NCBI GenBank assembly: GCA_903946925.1
Contig: CAJAXK010000103.1
Location: 1 to 64,000, forward strand
DNA: 64,000 bases
Source of the DNA: an uncultured Bacteroidales bacterium
GTDB taxonomy: Bacteria; Bacteroidota; Bacteroidia; Bacteroidales; UBA4417
Direction of reading: 5' to 3'
A model generated the notes under the pieces. That model had not been told where the DNA came from, did no database searches, and worked only from the letters and a program-made list of their open reading frames with translations. Positions 1 through 10,878 of this stretch are shown here, piece after piece. Numbering within the stretch: the first letter of the stretch is position 1; every line of letters begins with the position of its first letter. The translations under genes were made by a program, and so were the position numbers.

Positions 1-461
1 CCCCAAATGGCCTGTGCATAAAGCATATTGGGATTCATCAGGGTATTGGTGTCCACAAACCAGGCATCGAGGTGTTCCAATGCTTTGTTCGAATATTTTT
101 TGTCGCCGGTAAGCAGCCATGCCGAGGTTAAAGTTGCAGTAATTTCGCTAAAGCGAACCATCGCATGACGGTGTTCGGAGAAATTATCCGGATTGGTTTC
201 ACCATCTTTTTGAATGTACGGTCCATCGGGTTTTGCGGGGTCTGGCCACCAGTAATCGCCTTCGGAATAGTAATCGTGCAAACCTCCAACACTCCGTTTG
301 CATGAAGATGATGTTACTGTTAAAGGTTTCTCTGACATCATTAAATCAGCCCGCTTTATCGTTTCATTCCGGATACTATTAATGACATTATCTTGAGCAT
401 ACAGGCAGCTCGAAAAACAAAACCCCAGAATAACCAAACCAAGTGAAATTATCTTCTTCAT
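1..461 (-). CDS. PL38/alginate-lyase-family-like protein, N-terminal part (runs off left edge)
   Basis: Manual minus-strand translation from ATG at 461: MKKIISLGLVILGFCFSSCLYAQ...GGLHDYYSEGDYWWPDPAKPDGPYIQKDGETNPDNF...LMNPNMLYAQAIWG; same WWPDP..P.GPYI.KDG and LMNPNMLY.QAI motifs as the 5568-6812 protein. Not in the ORF track because it is truncated. Confidence 0.8.
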   Translation of the reverse strand, partial: MKKIISLGLVILGFCFSSCLYAQDNVINSIRNETIKRADLMMSEKPLTVTSSSCKRSVGGLHDYYSEGDYWWPDPAKPDGPYIQKDGETNPDNFSEHRHAMVRFSEITATLTSAWLLTGDKKYSNKALEHLDAWFVDTNTLMNPNMLYAQAIW

Positions 462-464
462 GTA

Positions 465-1559
465 TTAGTTGTTGATGCAAAGTTTTACGGACTGCTTGAA
501 ATTGTCGGAAGAAAGGCTCACAACATAAAGGCCTTGCTTCATGCCGGATACATCAATCACAAAATGATTGCTTCCCTTAGGTTGTGGTTGGTGGCTGATA
601 AGCGACTTTGTTATTGAGCCATCGAGATTATATATAACAAGATCAACATCAGCAGATTCAGTCAGATTGTAGGAAATGGTTACTTTTTTCGATACCGGAT
701 TTGGGAACAATTGCAAACCCGTTTTTTGCAATTCAGGAGATAATTCTGCTGTAGCGGTAACGTCTTCCGAAATGGAAAAACCTGCAAAACGCATGGCTTC
801 ATCACGAAGCGAAGAAGCAGAATTCAAGCTCCTGTATATCCCCCATTTTGGGCGGATAAACTCGTTGTCGGAGCGGATTGTCATCAAATCATTGTTGGTA
901 TAAGATAAAATTGTGCTCCCATTGCTCACTTTTTTTATGGTGATGGAATACGTTCCGTGGAGGTTGTCAATTTTTATTTTCTCTGTTGCTTCCACCCAAA
1001 TTCCTTCGAACAGGGACAGGTTTACGGTTGCCACCTTTGTTGTATTATCATGGATCAACTCCATTTTATCCGGGTTTCCTGCACGTGGCGTTAAGGTAAA
1101 TATTGGCATTTCGTCGTCGCCTCCAACGGCTTTTATCTGATGGATATGCGTGAAATTGGATGACGGTTGAAAACCCGAAGGAACTTTAAACTTCCACTTG
1201 TAAATAACAGTCTCACCAGAAACGCCTTTCAACTCTTCGGGCGAAGGTTCATAGGTTTTAATTTCGGTGCGCTCCCTGTCGAAATTAATACATCGGTCGT
1301 TGTCGGGTGTAACATGGCTATAAAACACAAATACAAATTGGTTCAGTTCGCTGTCCCACACTTCGGCAATATGTCTTCCAAATTCAGGATGCACGCACTC
1401 CGGATTTTCAACAACATTATAGCCAGGAGCCAAAACACTGTTGATTAATTCATATGTATTCCCTGGCCCATCGGCTTCAAGAACAGTTTGCGCGACAACG
1501 TAACCTGGACTGAGAAGCAGTAGGACAATCAGAAATTGTATAAAAGGGCAGAAATTCAT
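465..1559 (-). CDS. Secreted polysaccharide-lyase-like / ConA-like jelly-roll protein with T9SS C-terminal sorting domain
   Basis: Signal peptide; FTHIHQIKAVGGDDEMPIFTLTPR and KWGIYRS motifs resemble jelly-roll polysaccharide lyases; C-terminal LQLFPNPVSKKVTISYNL...GLYVVSL T9SS type A domain. Confidence 0.6.
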   Translation of the reverse strand: MNFCPFIQFLIVLLLLSPGYVVAQTVLEADGPGNTYELINSVLAPGYNVVENPECVHPEFGRHIAEVWDSELNQFVFVFYSHVTPDNDRCINFDRERTEIKTYEPSPEELKGVSGETVIYKWKFKVPSGFQPSSNFTHIHQIKAVGGDDEMPIFTLTPRAGNPDKMELIHDNTTKVATVNLSLFEGIWVEATEKIKIDNLHGTYSITIKKVSNGSTILSYTNNDLMTIRSDNEFIRPKWGIYRSLNSASSLRDEAMRFAGFSISEDVTATAELSPELQKTGLQLFPNPVSKKVTISYNLTESADVDLVIYNLDGSITKSLISHQPQPKGSNHFVIDVSGMKQGLYVVSLSSDNFKQSVKLCINN

Positions 1560-1579
1560 AGTTAGGAAGCTTGTTACAG

Positions 1580-3388
1580 CTAATCAGTAGTTTGTTTTTG
1601 AATAATTAGTTTAGAGTTTACAGCGTAGCCGTCAACCAACAGGCGGGCAAAGTAAACTCCTGGGATTAATCCTGACACATCAAAAGCATAATTGTGAGGA
1701 CCAGTAGGCTGGAATTCTTTGGAAATCAAACACTTTACGCTTCTACCCTTACAATCGTAAACATTGAGTTCAACTGAAGATTTCTTACCGAGAGTATAGG
1801 CAATCTGAATTTGCTGTGTTACAGGGTTTGGAAAGACTCTATAAGTGAATGAATCAGTTTTTAGTGCCTCCGAAGAGGAAAATATCGTTGCCAATCTTTC
1901 GTTTAGCTGAGCCAAAAACAGGCTTGGAATTGCCTCAATATGTATGCCCTGGGATTCGACAATTCCTAATGGATGAGTAGTCCACTGCCCAACATTGGTG
2001 ATTGGACCGATACAACCAATTGCCCAGTTGCAATGGTACGATTGCGGATCCTGGACAACCATATCCGTTGCCTCGCAATTCCAGAACATGATTTGCGAAC
2101 CCGACCACCCATGACCGGAACCTGAATCAGCCCTATCCTGAATACGTAGTTGTCCATCGCCAACGATATTATCGAACAGAATCCCCGTTGACCAGCGGTG
2201 ATGCGGACCCATATCGGCATGTTGCTGGGTTGCCGAACAATTGTAAAATACTGTTGGGCCAGGAGTCCGGCTTCCGTCCACATAATCGTGCCTGCCATTG
2301 CGTGTGGTACAATTTTTTACCAGGCACCTTTGTCCATCCACATTAAACGAATACCTGCGCCCCCCTTCAATCTGCGAAACCGGATCAAGCATCGAACAGT
2401 TGTCAACAGTTACAAATGCTGCACCATCAGCAATATTAACACACGAATAACCAAAGTCGGTTGCAACCACATCCTTTGCCCAGCAGTTTTGCGCATTATC
2501 AATAAATACCGCATTCCAGCCATGGTCTTCATCAGTTGGGGAAGTGTAAGTTGAACTCATTTTCAGGTTCTCGACCCCACAATTCTGGATGCGTGAAGAT
2601 GAAAATTTTACCACATATCCGTTGGCATATTGAGGATCAATCAAATCCATGACCGGCGCATCAAAAGTGAGCGCATTCCCCTGGATGGCAACAATTTGCC
2701 TTTCGTAACTTATTTTGTAGGCCGAAGCTGTCCAGTTTGTGGCAGTAGGATCATAATTTGTTAGCAAATCCATGCCAAGCATATGGATCCATGCATCATT
2801 GGGTTCGCGCCGCAAATGAACCCAGTCGCCAACAACAAAGGAATGTCCGGCTTCAACGCTAACCGTTTTTGCTCCTATTGGCACAAAAGCGTCGGTAATT
2901 TTTTTCTGGGTTGCAGAAAATTCATTTTTACCTGAACTTCCTTTTATGATAATCAAACTGTATTGGGTAGTTCCGGTTGCCCTCAGATTGGTGGATATTC
3001 CTTCGCCACGCAATACAATACCACTTGCCGAAACTTTAATGGACTGGCTAATCTGATATGTTCCACTTTTAAACAAGATTGCTCCCCTTAAGCCATTTGC
3101 CAGGAGAGGCATTGCCGCCACTTCGTTGATAGCAGCCTGAATATTTGCGTAATTATCGCCCGAAACTGCATTTATGGTTTTAACAACCTCGACTTCTGGA
3201 ATTTCAGACTCACCATTTTTGTATCCAACACCACTAAAGTCGGGTATTCTGTTGCCTTTTTCATCCGACTGATATACCAGTTTCCCATTAGAATCTAATG
3301 AAACCAAAGTAGAAGTTTGTCCCAATACAAATTCGGATAAGCCTACAAAGCAGATTAGTAAAATAATTATGCTACCTAGTTTTGTCAT
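1580..3388 (-). CDS. Right-handed beta-helix (pectate-lyase-superfamily-like) secreted protein with T9SS domain
   Basis: NYANIQAAINEVAA...ILFKSGTYQISQSIKVSASGIVLRGEG beta-helix start; C-terminal VFPNPVTQQIQIAYTL...GVYFARL. Confidence 0.7.
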   Translation of the reverse strand: MTKLGSIIILLICFVGLSEFVLGQTSTLVSLDSNGKLVYQSDEKGNRIPDFSGVGYKNGESEIPEVEVVKTINAVSGDNYANIQAAINEVAAMPLLANGLRGAILFKSGTYQISQSIKVSASGIVLRGEGISTNLRATGTTQYSLIIIKGSSGKNEFSATQKKITDAFVPIGAKTVSVEAGHSFVVGDWVHLRREPNDAWIHMLGMDLLTNYDPTATNWTASAYKISYERQIVAIQGNALTFDAPVMDLIDPQYANGYVVKFSSSRIQNCGVENLKMSSTYTSPTDEDHGWNAVFIDNAQNCWAKDVVATDFGYSCVNIADGAAFVTVDNCSMLDPVSQIEGGRRYSFNVDGQRCLVKNCTTRNGRHDYVDGSRTPGPTVFYNCSATQQHADMGPHHRWSTGILFDNIVGDGQLRIQDRADSGSGHGWSGSQIMFWNCEATDMVVQDPQSYHCNWAIGCIGPITNVGQWTTHPLGIVESQGIHIEAIPSLFLAQLNERLATIFSSSEALKTDSFTYRVFPNPVTQQIQIAYTLGKKSSVELNVYDCKGRSVKCLISKEFQPTGPHNYAFDVSGLIPGVYFARLLVDGYAVNSKLIIQKQTTD

Positions 3389-3417
3389 TTAGTCAGGAAG
3401 TCGGCTTTTAGTTGTTT

Positions 3418-4170
3418 TCACTTTGTTTGATGGTTCAGGCTCTGGCAATATTCGTAAGACAACACAAATTCACAACCTTCAGAAATCAGAAATTCGATGA
3501 TTTTGTTAAATTGCTCCAGCTTTTCGGGTGTCCACTTATTGGGATGACCTTGTAAAATCATGTAATCCGTGAACTTATCTTTGTTTTTGGTGTAATTTTC
3601 TTCGAAATATCCGAACTCGGGGTTTCCTGTTCCATTTTCGATTTTTACCCGATTATCGAGGCATAAAATTCCATTCTTTTCATTCGTAGTTTTGCCGCCA
3701 AACAGAAAAACCTTGTAGTTTGGGTTCTCAATTAAAACCCGGTTGGTAACAGAATCGCCATTATTGTAAGGAGTTCCGAATGTGTGCATTTGTATGCCCA
3801 ACAGCTTTTTTACCAATTGATCAGCTTCTTCAAAATGGGATTTTTGGTATTCGTAAGCCGTTCCCATAAATTCAGGCCTTACATGATCCAAGCCGTGATG
3901 CCAGATTTCGAAAAGGCTTTCCCCTTTTGCATTTTTCGCATTCAGGTAAGGGTTTAAAATCTTAGCTGCACTGCTATCGTTACGATTGGCAATTATTCCA
4001 AGTCCGGCTTTGATTTGATTCTGTATCAAATAATCTAGCGTTGGCACAAATTGGCATATTCCCTCTTTGACGGATAAATCATCCAGTTTGAGAATGATTT
4101 TTGGGGAAGCTGTCGAAAAGTTTAACCCCCAAAAAACGATAAATAGTAGCAGTGCTGCAGTTATTCGCAT
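3418..4170 (-). CDS. Polysaccharide-deacetylase-like secreted protein
   Basis: Signal peptide; LKLDDL and EIWHHGLDH motifs resembling NodB-fold metal-site motifs. Confidence 0.5.
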   Translation of the reverse strand: MRITAALLLFIVFWGLNFSTASPKIILKLDDLSVKEGICQFVPTLDYLIQNQIKAGLGIIANRNDSSAAKILNPYLNAKNAKGESLFEIWHHGLDHVRPEFMGTAYEYQKSHFEEADQLVKKLLGIQMHTFGTPYNNGDSVTNRVLIENPNYKVFLFGGKTTNEKNGILCLDNRVKIENGTGNPEFGYFEENYTKNKDKFTDYMILQGHPNKWTPEKLEQFNKIIEFLISEGCEFVLSYEYCQSLNHQTK

Positions 4171-5555
4171 TATTCTTTTTTGTTTTTCTTTTTAGCTTCT
4201 TTATCCGCCTTGCTTTTAGCCTTATCCGCATGACGGCCGCTTCCATCACCGTTATCAATGTATCCCCCGGCAGGGTTCAAGCGGTCGAGTTCAGTTTGCA
4301 GGCTTTTTCGTGCATCAATGGCTTTTGGGTCTTTTGTATCAACAGGAATCAGAATTTCTTCAAAAGGCGCTTTACTCATATCGTATAATTCTCCGGTCTG
4401 ATTTAATTTGTAATCGACATTCCTAACATAATAGTTGTTGGCCAATTGAACAAAAATGGATGCTCGGGGATTTCCCTTTTCGCCATGCAACTGTGCGTTA
4501 AAACTTTGGCCATCAAGAATTTTATCTTTCGGAAGTTGAGCCCCGGCTATCTCGGCGAATGTGGGGACAAAGTCAACTGCACTTATTAAATCACCCGAAA
4601 CTTTTCCTTTTGGGGTAACACCAGGCCAATACACAATTAGGGGCTCAAGGCTTCCACCTTCCTGCATCGACCCTTTCTGCCCTATCAGTCTGCGCCCACC
4701 GATGGTTGCAGCGTTAGCCCTGCCTCCGGCGGTTCCATTATCGCCAAAGAAAACAATGATGGTATTATCGCTCAGTTTCAGTCGGTCGAGTTCAGATCTT
4801 AATTGGCCAACCAGTTTATCCATATAGGCTACGTTATCAGCATAAATGTTTTTGCTGTCGGCTTTGCTGTCGGGAGTAGGCAATATTTCGGTATGTACAT
4901 GCGACAGGGAATAGTACGCATAAAACGGTTTGTCCCGATTTTGAGTCATAAATTCAACCAGTCGTTTGTGCATCACATCCGGCATATATTCTTTATCGTT
5001 GAGTTCTGTCTCAACTCCGTTCAGGAGATACGTTTTGCCTTTGTCCTGAGTATTCCAATAAACCCCGCTTCCCTTAAATTTAAGATAATCATCGAATCCC
5101 CAATCAGATGGGCCGAGTGGAAGTTGTCCCCATTTGCCAATTGAGATGGATGCGTAACCTGCTTGTTTGAGGTATGCTGGCATCATGGTTTCTTCTGTTG
5201 GTTTCATCTGGCCAGTAGCATCCTGGTTGGTAGCGCCGGTTCGAAACAAATGCCTGCCTGTTAGGATGGTTGCACGTGAAGGACCACAAAGCGGGGCTGT
5301 AAAGGCATTCGTAAACCGGACTCCCTGACTCGCTAATTTGTCAATATTCGGAGTTTTATAATTGTCAGCTCCGTAGCAACCTACTTCGCCAATACCTAAA
5401 TCATCGGCAAGGATGAAAATAATATTGGGCTTCTTTTGCTCTTTTTTTTGCGCTTCAGCTATTGACGGATTCAGCGATGCTAAGATGACAGATAAGACTA
5501 TCAATACAATAGTCCTAAACAAATTGGTGTTCGGAATTTTCTTCATAATATTCAT
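4170..5555 (-). CDS. Sulfatase (formylglycine type, CGPSR)
   Basis: KPNIIFILADDLGIGEVGCYG; APLCGPSRATILTGRH; GDNGT. Confidence 0.9.
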   Translation of the reverse strand: MNIMKKIPNTNLFRTIVLIVLSVILASLNPSIAEAQKKEQKKPNIIFILADDLGIGEVGCYGADNYKTPNIDKLASQGVRFTNAFTAPLCGPSRATILTGRHLFRTGATNQDATGQMKPTEETMMPAYLKQAGYASISIGKWGQLPLGPSDWGFDDYLKFKGSGVYWNTQDKGKTYLLNGVETELNDKEYMPDVMHKRLVEFMTQNRDKPFYAYYSLSHVHTEILPTPDSKADSKNIYADNVAYMDKLVGQLRSELDRLKLSDNTIIVFFGDNGTAGGRANAATIGGRRLIGQKGSMQEGGSLEPLIVYWPGVTPKGKVSGDLISAVDFVPTFAEIAGAQLPKDKILDGQSFNAQLHGEKGNPRASIFVQLANNYYVRNVDYKLNQTGELYDMSKAPFEEILIPVDTKDPKAIDARKSLQTELDRLNPAGGYIDNGDGSGRHADKAKSKADKEAKKKNKKE

Positions 5556-5567
5556 GTAGTTATTGTT

Positions 5568-6812
5568 TTAATTTTTGTTGTTAAAATCAATCCAGAGCAA
5601 TGAGCTTTTAAATGACACTGATTCACTATTTTTATTGTTGCTGCTATTTTTGTCCAGAGATTTCCATAATTCAAACCATTGATTGTCATCCCCGGCCAAT
5701 GCTGCAAAAAGCATAAAATGTCGTGCTGAGGGTTTGTTATTCCAATGTGAAACATCTTTTTTATAAGGCCATTTTGTTTTATCATTTAAATAGGGCATTA
5801 TAAAATCTAATCCTTTCGTTAACCCACGTCCATCAGGAAGGGAATAATTCCAAACACTGAATGTTTTGTCGGAGAGAGACCAGGCAAGTGAAGCCATAGC
5901 ATCGAGATTGAAAAGTGAATATGAGTAGGGATTGGTTCTTTCCAATTCGAGGGGAAAACTTCCATCTGCTGCCATTTGGTTGGGCAATAAAGTATTTTTG
6001 TACTGATCCAGGCATTGTTGCAACACTTGTTCATCGCCTACCAAACGTGCATACACAGCTAATTGGGCATGCCACCACATACCGTGGTTGTTTTTTGCAT
6101 TCATCTCATCTATCCCATAAGGATGTGTGGTAAGCCAGGAAAGGAATTGTTTGAACCATTCTTTGATCGAAGCTATATCTTGGCTTGTCAAGGAATTTGA
6201 TTTCTCCAGAATCATAACCGAACGGGCAACATCCATCAACGGAACAGCATCAATAATTCCAACTCCTCGTCCAGTACAAATCCCTTTAATTGCTTGAGAA
6301 TATAGCATGTTGGGATTCATCAGGGTTGCAGTATCAATAAACCATGCTGTTAAATGCTTCATGGCCGATTTGGCATATTTTTCTTTGCCGGTTAAAAGCC
6401 ATGCTGAAGTTTCGGTACTTACAATCCGTGAAAAATACACTAGACATTTATCATGATCCTGGAAACGCTCAGGATTTCTTATTCCATCTTTTCTTATGTA
6501 AGGTCCATTTGGATTGGCCGGATCGGGCCACCAATAAGGCCCGTCAGAATGAAAATCATGCTTTCCGCCTATATTTCCAGGACTTGAAAATGAGGTGATT
6601 GTCTTGGGTTTAACATTCAGAAGTTTATTGGCTGTTCCAATTACCCTATCACGCTCAACTTCAATGATCTTCGTTACTAAAGAATCATAAGAAGTTTGAT
6701 TCTGATTGACTTCTGTGCCTTTTCCAATGTTCAGGGCAAAGCCTGTTGGGAAAGATACAAGAAGTATCAGTATTAGGATGAGTATTTTAAAACCTTGATT
6801 TAGCATTGCCAT
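5568..6812 (-). CDS. PL38/alginate-lyase-family-like protein
   Basis: DGPYWWPDPANPNGPYIRKDG, LMNPNMLYSQAIKG, NNHGMWWHAQLAVYA motifs; paralog of 1-461 fragment. Confidence 0.8.
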   Translation of the reverse strand: MAMLNQGFKILILILILLVSFPTGFALNIGKGTEVNQNQTSYDSLVTKIIEVERDRVIGTANKLLNVKPKTITSFSSPGNIGGKHDFHSDGPYWWPDPANPNGPYIRKDGIRNPERFQDHDKCLVYFSRIVSTETSAWLLTGKEKYAKSAMKHLTAWFIDTATLMNPNMLYSQAIKGICTGRGVGIIDAVPLMDVARSVMILEKSNSLTSQDIASIKEWFKQFLSWLTTHPYGIDEMNAKNNHGMWWHAQLAVYARLVGDEQVLQQCLDQYKNTLLPNQMAADGSFPLELERTNPYSYSLFNLDAMASLAWSLSDKTFSVWNYSLPDGRGLTKGLDFIMPYLNDKTKWPYKKDVSHWNNKPSARHFMLFAALAGDDNQWFELWKSLDKNSSNNKNSESVSFKSSLLWIDFNNKN

Positions 6813-6815
6813 TTA

Positions 6816-8459
6816 TTATTTCCTTTTCACCTGGGTTGCCAAAAAGTTTAGCATTTTTTCATTCATATCTGCAACAGGAACTGAGTAATGTGGATCATCA
6901 GCCACATTAACAGTTTCATTAGGATCTTTCTGATAATCATATAATTCAGCTCCAACTATCAGTTTTTGATCAAAGGCCTGGCTGCTTCTGAAATTATCTT
7001 TCATCCAGATAGTATAACGGTAACGGTCTGTCCTGATTGAATACCCCATGCATTTCCCTACAGCATAACCCAGGCGTTCCGTCTCACCGCTTGAACCACT
7101 TCGAGGATACTGGCTCACGGAAAACTCCTTTACTTTTTTATTCGGCTGTTTCATTACCGGAACCTGACTTTTTCCATCAAGTTGAGTTGGAACCGGAACT
7201 CCGGCTAAATCGCACAAGGTTGGGAAAACATCAACAAATTCAGAAGGTGATGATGAAACGGATGGTTTAATTCCCGGCGATGAAATAATAAGTGGGGCAT
7301 GAGTTGCCTGTTCGAAGTTCGTGTGTTTACACCAGAGATTATGATCACCCAAGTGCCAGCCATGATCGCCCCATAAAACAATAATGGTATTTTCAGTTAA
7401 TTCTAACGAATCCAAAGTGTTTAATAAAACTCCTACCTGAGCATCGGTATACGAAACAGCTGCATAATAGCCATGAATAAGTTCTTTTTGTTTATCAAGA
7501 GGCAGTGTCAGCCCATAATCCATTTGGTCAGTGAATTCCAGTAATGCCGGGATATCAGAATAAGCACGAAGTTCGCCTGCATTGTGATAGGCAAGATCAG
7601 GACCGTTTTTCGATTTTTCCTGAAATTCAGCAACAGGCATTTCATCCCGATTATACATGTCCCAGTATTTTTTAGGAGCTACAAAAGGCAAATGTGGTTT
7701 TGAAAAACCTACTGCAAAAAAGAATGGTTTACCCTCCGTTTTCAGTTTCCCTAAAATCTCTTTAGCCCGCAATACATTTGCACCGTCATTGTAGGCATTA
7801 TCTGCAACATTGGCACACTCAACCGATGGTTTAACCAATTTTGAAACATAGGCATCAATTTCGCCTTTGGTAATTCCTTTATCCTTAGCTTCTTTGGTAT
7901 ATTTTTCCACCAATTCCTTGGTTTCGGGCGACTGGTATTGACCTAAAGATGGAAACCCTGTTTCCTGTGAATAATATTTTGCTTCTGTTTTAAAATAATT
8001 ATAATACGGCACGCTCCAGGATGGCGCATCCATTTGTTTGTCAACACATCTCGAATCATATATTTTACCAATCCCTTGGGTTGAATATCCCTGACTGATA
8101 AGGTATTGGGGTAAACTTAAAATATCAGGATTCACATCGCGCATCCTCGTTTTCAAGTCCCAAATCCCGGTATTATCCGGACGCAGACCTGTCATAATAC
8201 TGGCCCGTGTTGGTCCGCATACGGCCTGCTGGCAGTAATTTTGCATAAAAACTGTACCCATGGCTGCCAGTCGATCGATATTTGGCGTTTTAATCATTTT
8301 ATTGCCGTAACATCCAAGTATTGGTTTAAGGTCGTCTATTGCAATGAACAGGATATTAGGTTTGGCACTCTTCTTCTGCGAAAAAACAGGCGTTGTTAGC
8401 AAGCCAAGTAAAACAAGGATTACAATTTGATATACAGCTATGTTTTTAAACTTCATCAT
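6816..8459 (-). CDS. Sulfatase (iduronate-2-sulfatase-like, CGPTR)
   Basis: KPNILFIAIDDLKPILGCYG; QAVCGPTRASIMTGLRPD; LWGDHGWHLGDHNLWCKHTNFE. Confidence 0.92.
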   Translation of the reverse strand: MMKFKNIAVYQIVILVLLGLLTTPVFSQKKSAKPNILFIAIDDLKPILGCYGNKMIKTPNIDRLAAMGTVFMQNYCQQAVCGPTRASIMTGLRPDNTGIWDLKTRMRDVNPDILSLPQYLISQGYSTQGIGKIYDSRCVDKQMDAPSWSVPYYNYFKTEAKYYSQETGFPSLGQYQSPETKELVEKYTKEAKDKGITKGEIDAYVSKLVKPSVECANVADNAYNDGANVLRAKEILGKLKTEGKPFFFAVGFSKPHLPFVAPKKYWDMYNRDEMPVAEFQEKSKNGPDLAYHNAGELRAYSDIPALLEFTDQMDYGLTLPLDKQKELIHGYYAAVSYTDAQVGVLLNTLDSLELTENTIIVLWGDHGWHLGDHNLWCKHTNFEQATHAPLIISSPGIKPSVSSSPSEFVDVFPTLCDLAGVPVPTQLDGKSQVPVMKQPNKKVKEFSVSQYPRSGSSGETERLGYAVGKCMGYSIRTDRYRYTIWMKDNFRSSQAFDQKLIVGAELYDYQKDPNETVNVADDPHYSVPVADMNEKMLNFLATQVKRK

Positions 8460-8494
8460 TGTTTCTCTAATAAACCTGCCATCCTTTTAGCATG

Positions 8495-9166
8495 TTACTT
8501 CTGATTGTTTACCGGAACTTTAAACTCGATAACAATATTAAAAAGTGGGGTATCGGTGCTTAAGTTTTTCACAACATGAACCACTGGCTCGGCAAACTTT
8601 ACCGTATTCGGCACCTGAATGCCTCCTCCGGGACTTCCGTTTGGTTTGTTGCGAGGATCAGTAAGTTGTACTTCGTTTAGGCGAACCACAACCCGCTGAG
8701 CATGGCTGTGAAGTTCGCGTGTATCGCCAGGCGCGAGCTTTTCTTCGAAAACACGAAACTCATCATCTTCATAGACAATAGTGTTCTTTACAGGTTCGAG
8801 CCATTCATCCGGTCCTTTAACCGGAGGATGATTTTTCTTAAAAGCCACTTCAAAATACTCGCCACCAGAAACCTGGCAGGATTCTCCTGGCTGAAAAACA
8901 GCAATTTCACCTCGACTGAGAGTTTTATTGATTTTGCCGCTCCTTACATTTAATTGATTCAGTGCAACCACCACCCGTGTGCCAAAGAGTTTTTTATCGG
9001 AAGTATTTTCAACCGTTGAGTTTAGCATAACTCTCACATAACTATTTTCCAAAGCTACTGAATCAGTATTCTTTGAAAGATTTGGCATTCTGATTATTGC
9101 AGCTGATGAGGCCGAGACACCAATAGCAAGAATCAAATACGTTATTATAAGCGGTTTGTTGATCAA
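8495..9166 (-). CDS. Secreted cupin-like protein
   Basis: Signal peptide; two cupin-like repeats (YVRVMLN...GEIAVFQPGESCQ; FRVFEEKLAPGDTRELHSHAQRVVVRL). Confidence 0.5.
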   Translation of the reverse strand: MINKPLIITYLILAIGVSASSAAIIRMPNLSKNTDSVALENSYVRVMLNSTVENTSDKKLFGTRVVVALNQLNVRSGKINKTLSRGEIAVFQPGESCQVSGGEYFEVAFKKNHPPVKGPDEWLEPVKNTIVYEDDEFRVFEEKLAPGDTRELHSHAQRVVVRLNEVQLTDPRNKPNGSPGGGIQVPNTVKFAEPVVHVVKNLSTDTPLFNIVIEFKVPVNNQK

Positions 9167-9254
9167 TGTGAGATTTTTTTTTTAAAATTCAATTATCAGT
9201 ATGGATTCTTTGCTTACCCCGAAATTGCAATTTACTTTTTCCTTTCACTATTGT

Positions 9255-10835
9255 TTATTCCACCTCATTTCTATTGCTTTTCCCTGTTTTAATGTCTGTC
9301 CGAATCGGGGTTTTGAAATCAGCTATTTTTGCAAAATCGGTACAGCTCTTGTATTCGCGCTGCATTGTTTCAAGGAAGAGTTTTTCCATCCTTTTTTGTT
9401 CTTCAGCATATTCAGGCTTATCGATGACGCTCATTGTTTCCAGAGGATCTTTTTCGTAATCATACATTTCACGGGCCATCACATATTTTTTATCATAAGG
9501 CATGTTAGTCCTGTAGCTGTCTTTCATCCATTCGGTATAACGGAAACGACCGGTACGAACGGTATATCCCATCACTTTGCCATTCTCACGGGGATACTGG
9601 CTGAAGGTATATTCATGTAAATTGGCATCCGGTTTTTTAATTGCAGGAACTAGGCTTATTCCGTCAAGATAGTTGGGTACAGGGATATTTGTCAACTCGC
9701 ATAAGGTTGGAAAAACATCAGTAAACTCGCATAATGTAAGAGGCCTTAAACCTGGCTTTGTACCGGGAACACTCATCATCAGCAGTGTATGAGTAGCTTC
9801 TTCGAAATCGGTGTGCTTGTTCCATAAGCCATGATCGCCAAGGTGCCAGCCATGGTCGCCCCAGAGCACTATTATTGTGTTTTCGCGAATTCCGAGTTTA
9901 TCAAGTTCGTCGAGCAACTGTAAAATCTGGGCATCCATGTACGACATTGAAGCATAATAGCCGTGAATCAGTTCCCGCTGTTTGTCTGCCGGTAAATGAT
10001 CAAGTTCTTTTTCTGAATAGCTGTCGAAATCAGGAATATCAGAGTAATTTTTCAATTCGCCGGAGCGATGGTAGGCTATATTGGGACTGTTTTGGGCTTT
10101 TTGCTGGAAAGGTGCGAGTTCGAATTTGCTCCTGTCGTACATATCCCAATATTTCTTTGGTGCTACAAACGGAAGATGAGGCCTCAAAAAACCAACAGCC
10201 AGAAAAAACGGTTTTTCATTCTTGCTTAAGCTATCAAGCAATTCGATTGCCATCCCTGTTAGTTTACCATCATGATAAGTATTATCTGGAACATCGGCGC
10301 ACTCAACGGCTTTCCCTCTCCCTTTCTCATTCGGCACATAAGGAAGTGCATAAACAGGGCACTTGGCATCCCGATACGGAATACTCCACGATGGGCCATC
10401 ATGCCCTGGACCCGTACTGCCCATGTGGTAAATTTTACCCATTCCGGCAGTTTCGTATCCCATTGATTTAAAATACTCCGGAATTGTGACTGCGTTTGGA
10501 TTAACTTGCCTGAAATCAGTTACCAAATCCCAAACCCTGGTTTTATCGGGACGCATACCCGTCATGATACTTGCCCTGGTTGCAGCACAAATAGCCTGCG
10601 AACAATAACTTCTTTGGAAAACAACACCTTGGTTTGCGAGCTTATCCATCCCCGGAGTTTTTGCAATCATATCACCGTATGCAGCAATGTTTGGTTTAAG
10701 ATCATCTACGGCAATAAAGAGGATATTCGGTTTCTTAGGTTTGGGCACAGAATCAGTGGCAAAAAGCAGGAGAGGCACTAAAATTGTAAAAGCCAAACTA
10801 AGACTGATCGATTGAAAATAGTTGTTTGTTGTCAT
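9255..10835 (-). CDS. Sulfatase (iduronate-2-sulfatase-like; CAATR active-site motif)
   Basis: KPNILFIAVDDLKPNIAAYGD; QAICAATRASIMTGMRPDKTRVWDL; WGDHGWHLGDHGLWNKHTDFE. Confidence 0.92.
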   Translation of the reverse strand: MTTNNYFQSISLSLAFTILVPLLLFATDSVPKPKKPNILFIAVDDLKPNIAAYGDMIAKTPGMDKLANQGVVFQRSYCSQAICAATRASIMTGMRPDKTRVWDLVTDFRQVNPNAVTIPEYFKSMGYETAGMGKIYHMGSTGPGHDGPSWSIPYRDAKCPVYALPYVPNEKGRGKAVECADVPDNTYHDGKLTGMAIELLDSLSKNEKPFFLAVGFLRPHLPFVAPKKYWDMYDRSKFELAPFQQKAQNSPNIAYHRSGELKNYSDIPDFDSYSEKELDHLPADKQRELIHGYYASMSYMDAQILQLLDELDKLGIRENTIIVLWGDHGWHLGDHGLWNKHTDFEEATHTLLMMSVPGTKPGLRPLTLCEFTDVFPTLCELTNIPVPNYLDGISLVPAIKKPDANLHEYTFSQYPRENGKVMGYTVRTGRFRYTEWMKDSYRTNMPYDKKYVMAREMYDYEKDPLETMSVIDKPEYAEEQKRMEKLFLETMQREYKSCTDFAKIADFKTPIRTDIKTGKSNRNEVE

Positions 10836-10878
10836 TCTTTAATCGTATTTCAAATTGCATTTACTCAAATTCCCGGAA

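Noticed and set aside
9875-10471. 198-aa plus-strand ORF
   Set aside because: Antisense to a clear sulfatase (9255-10835) over its whole length; composition not protein-like.
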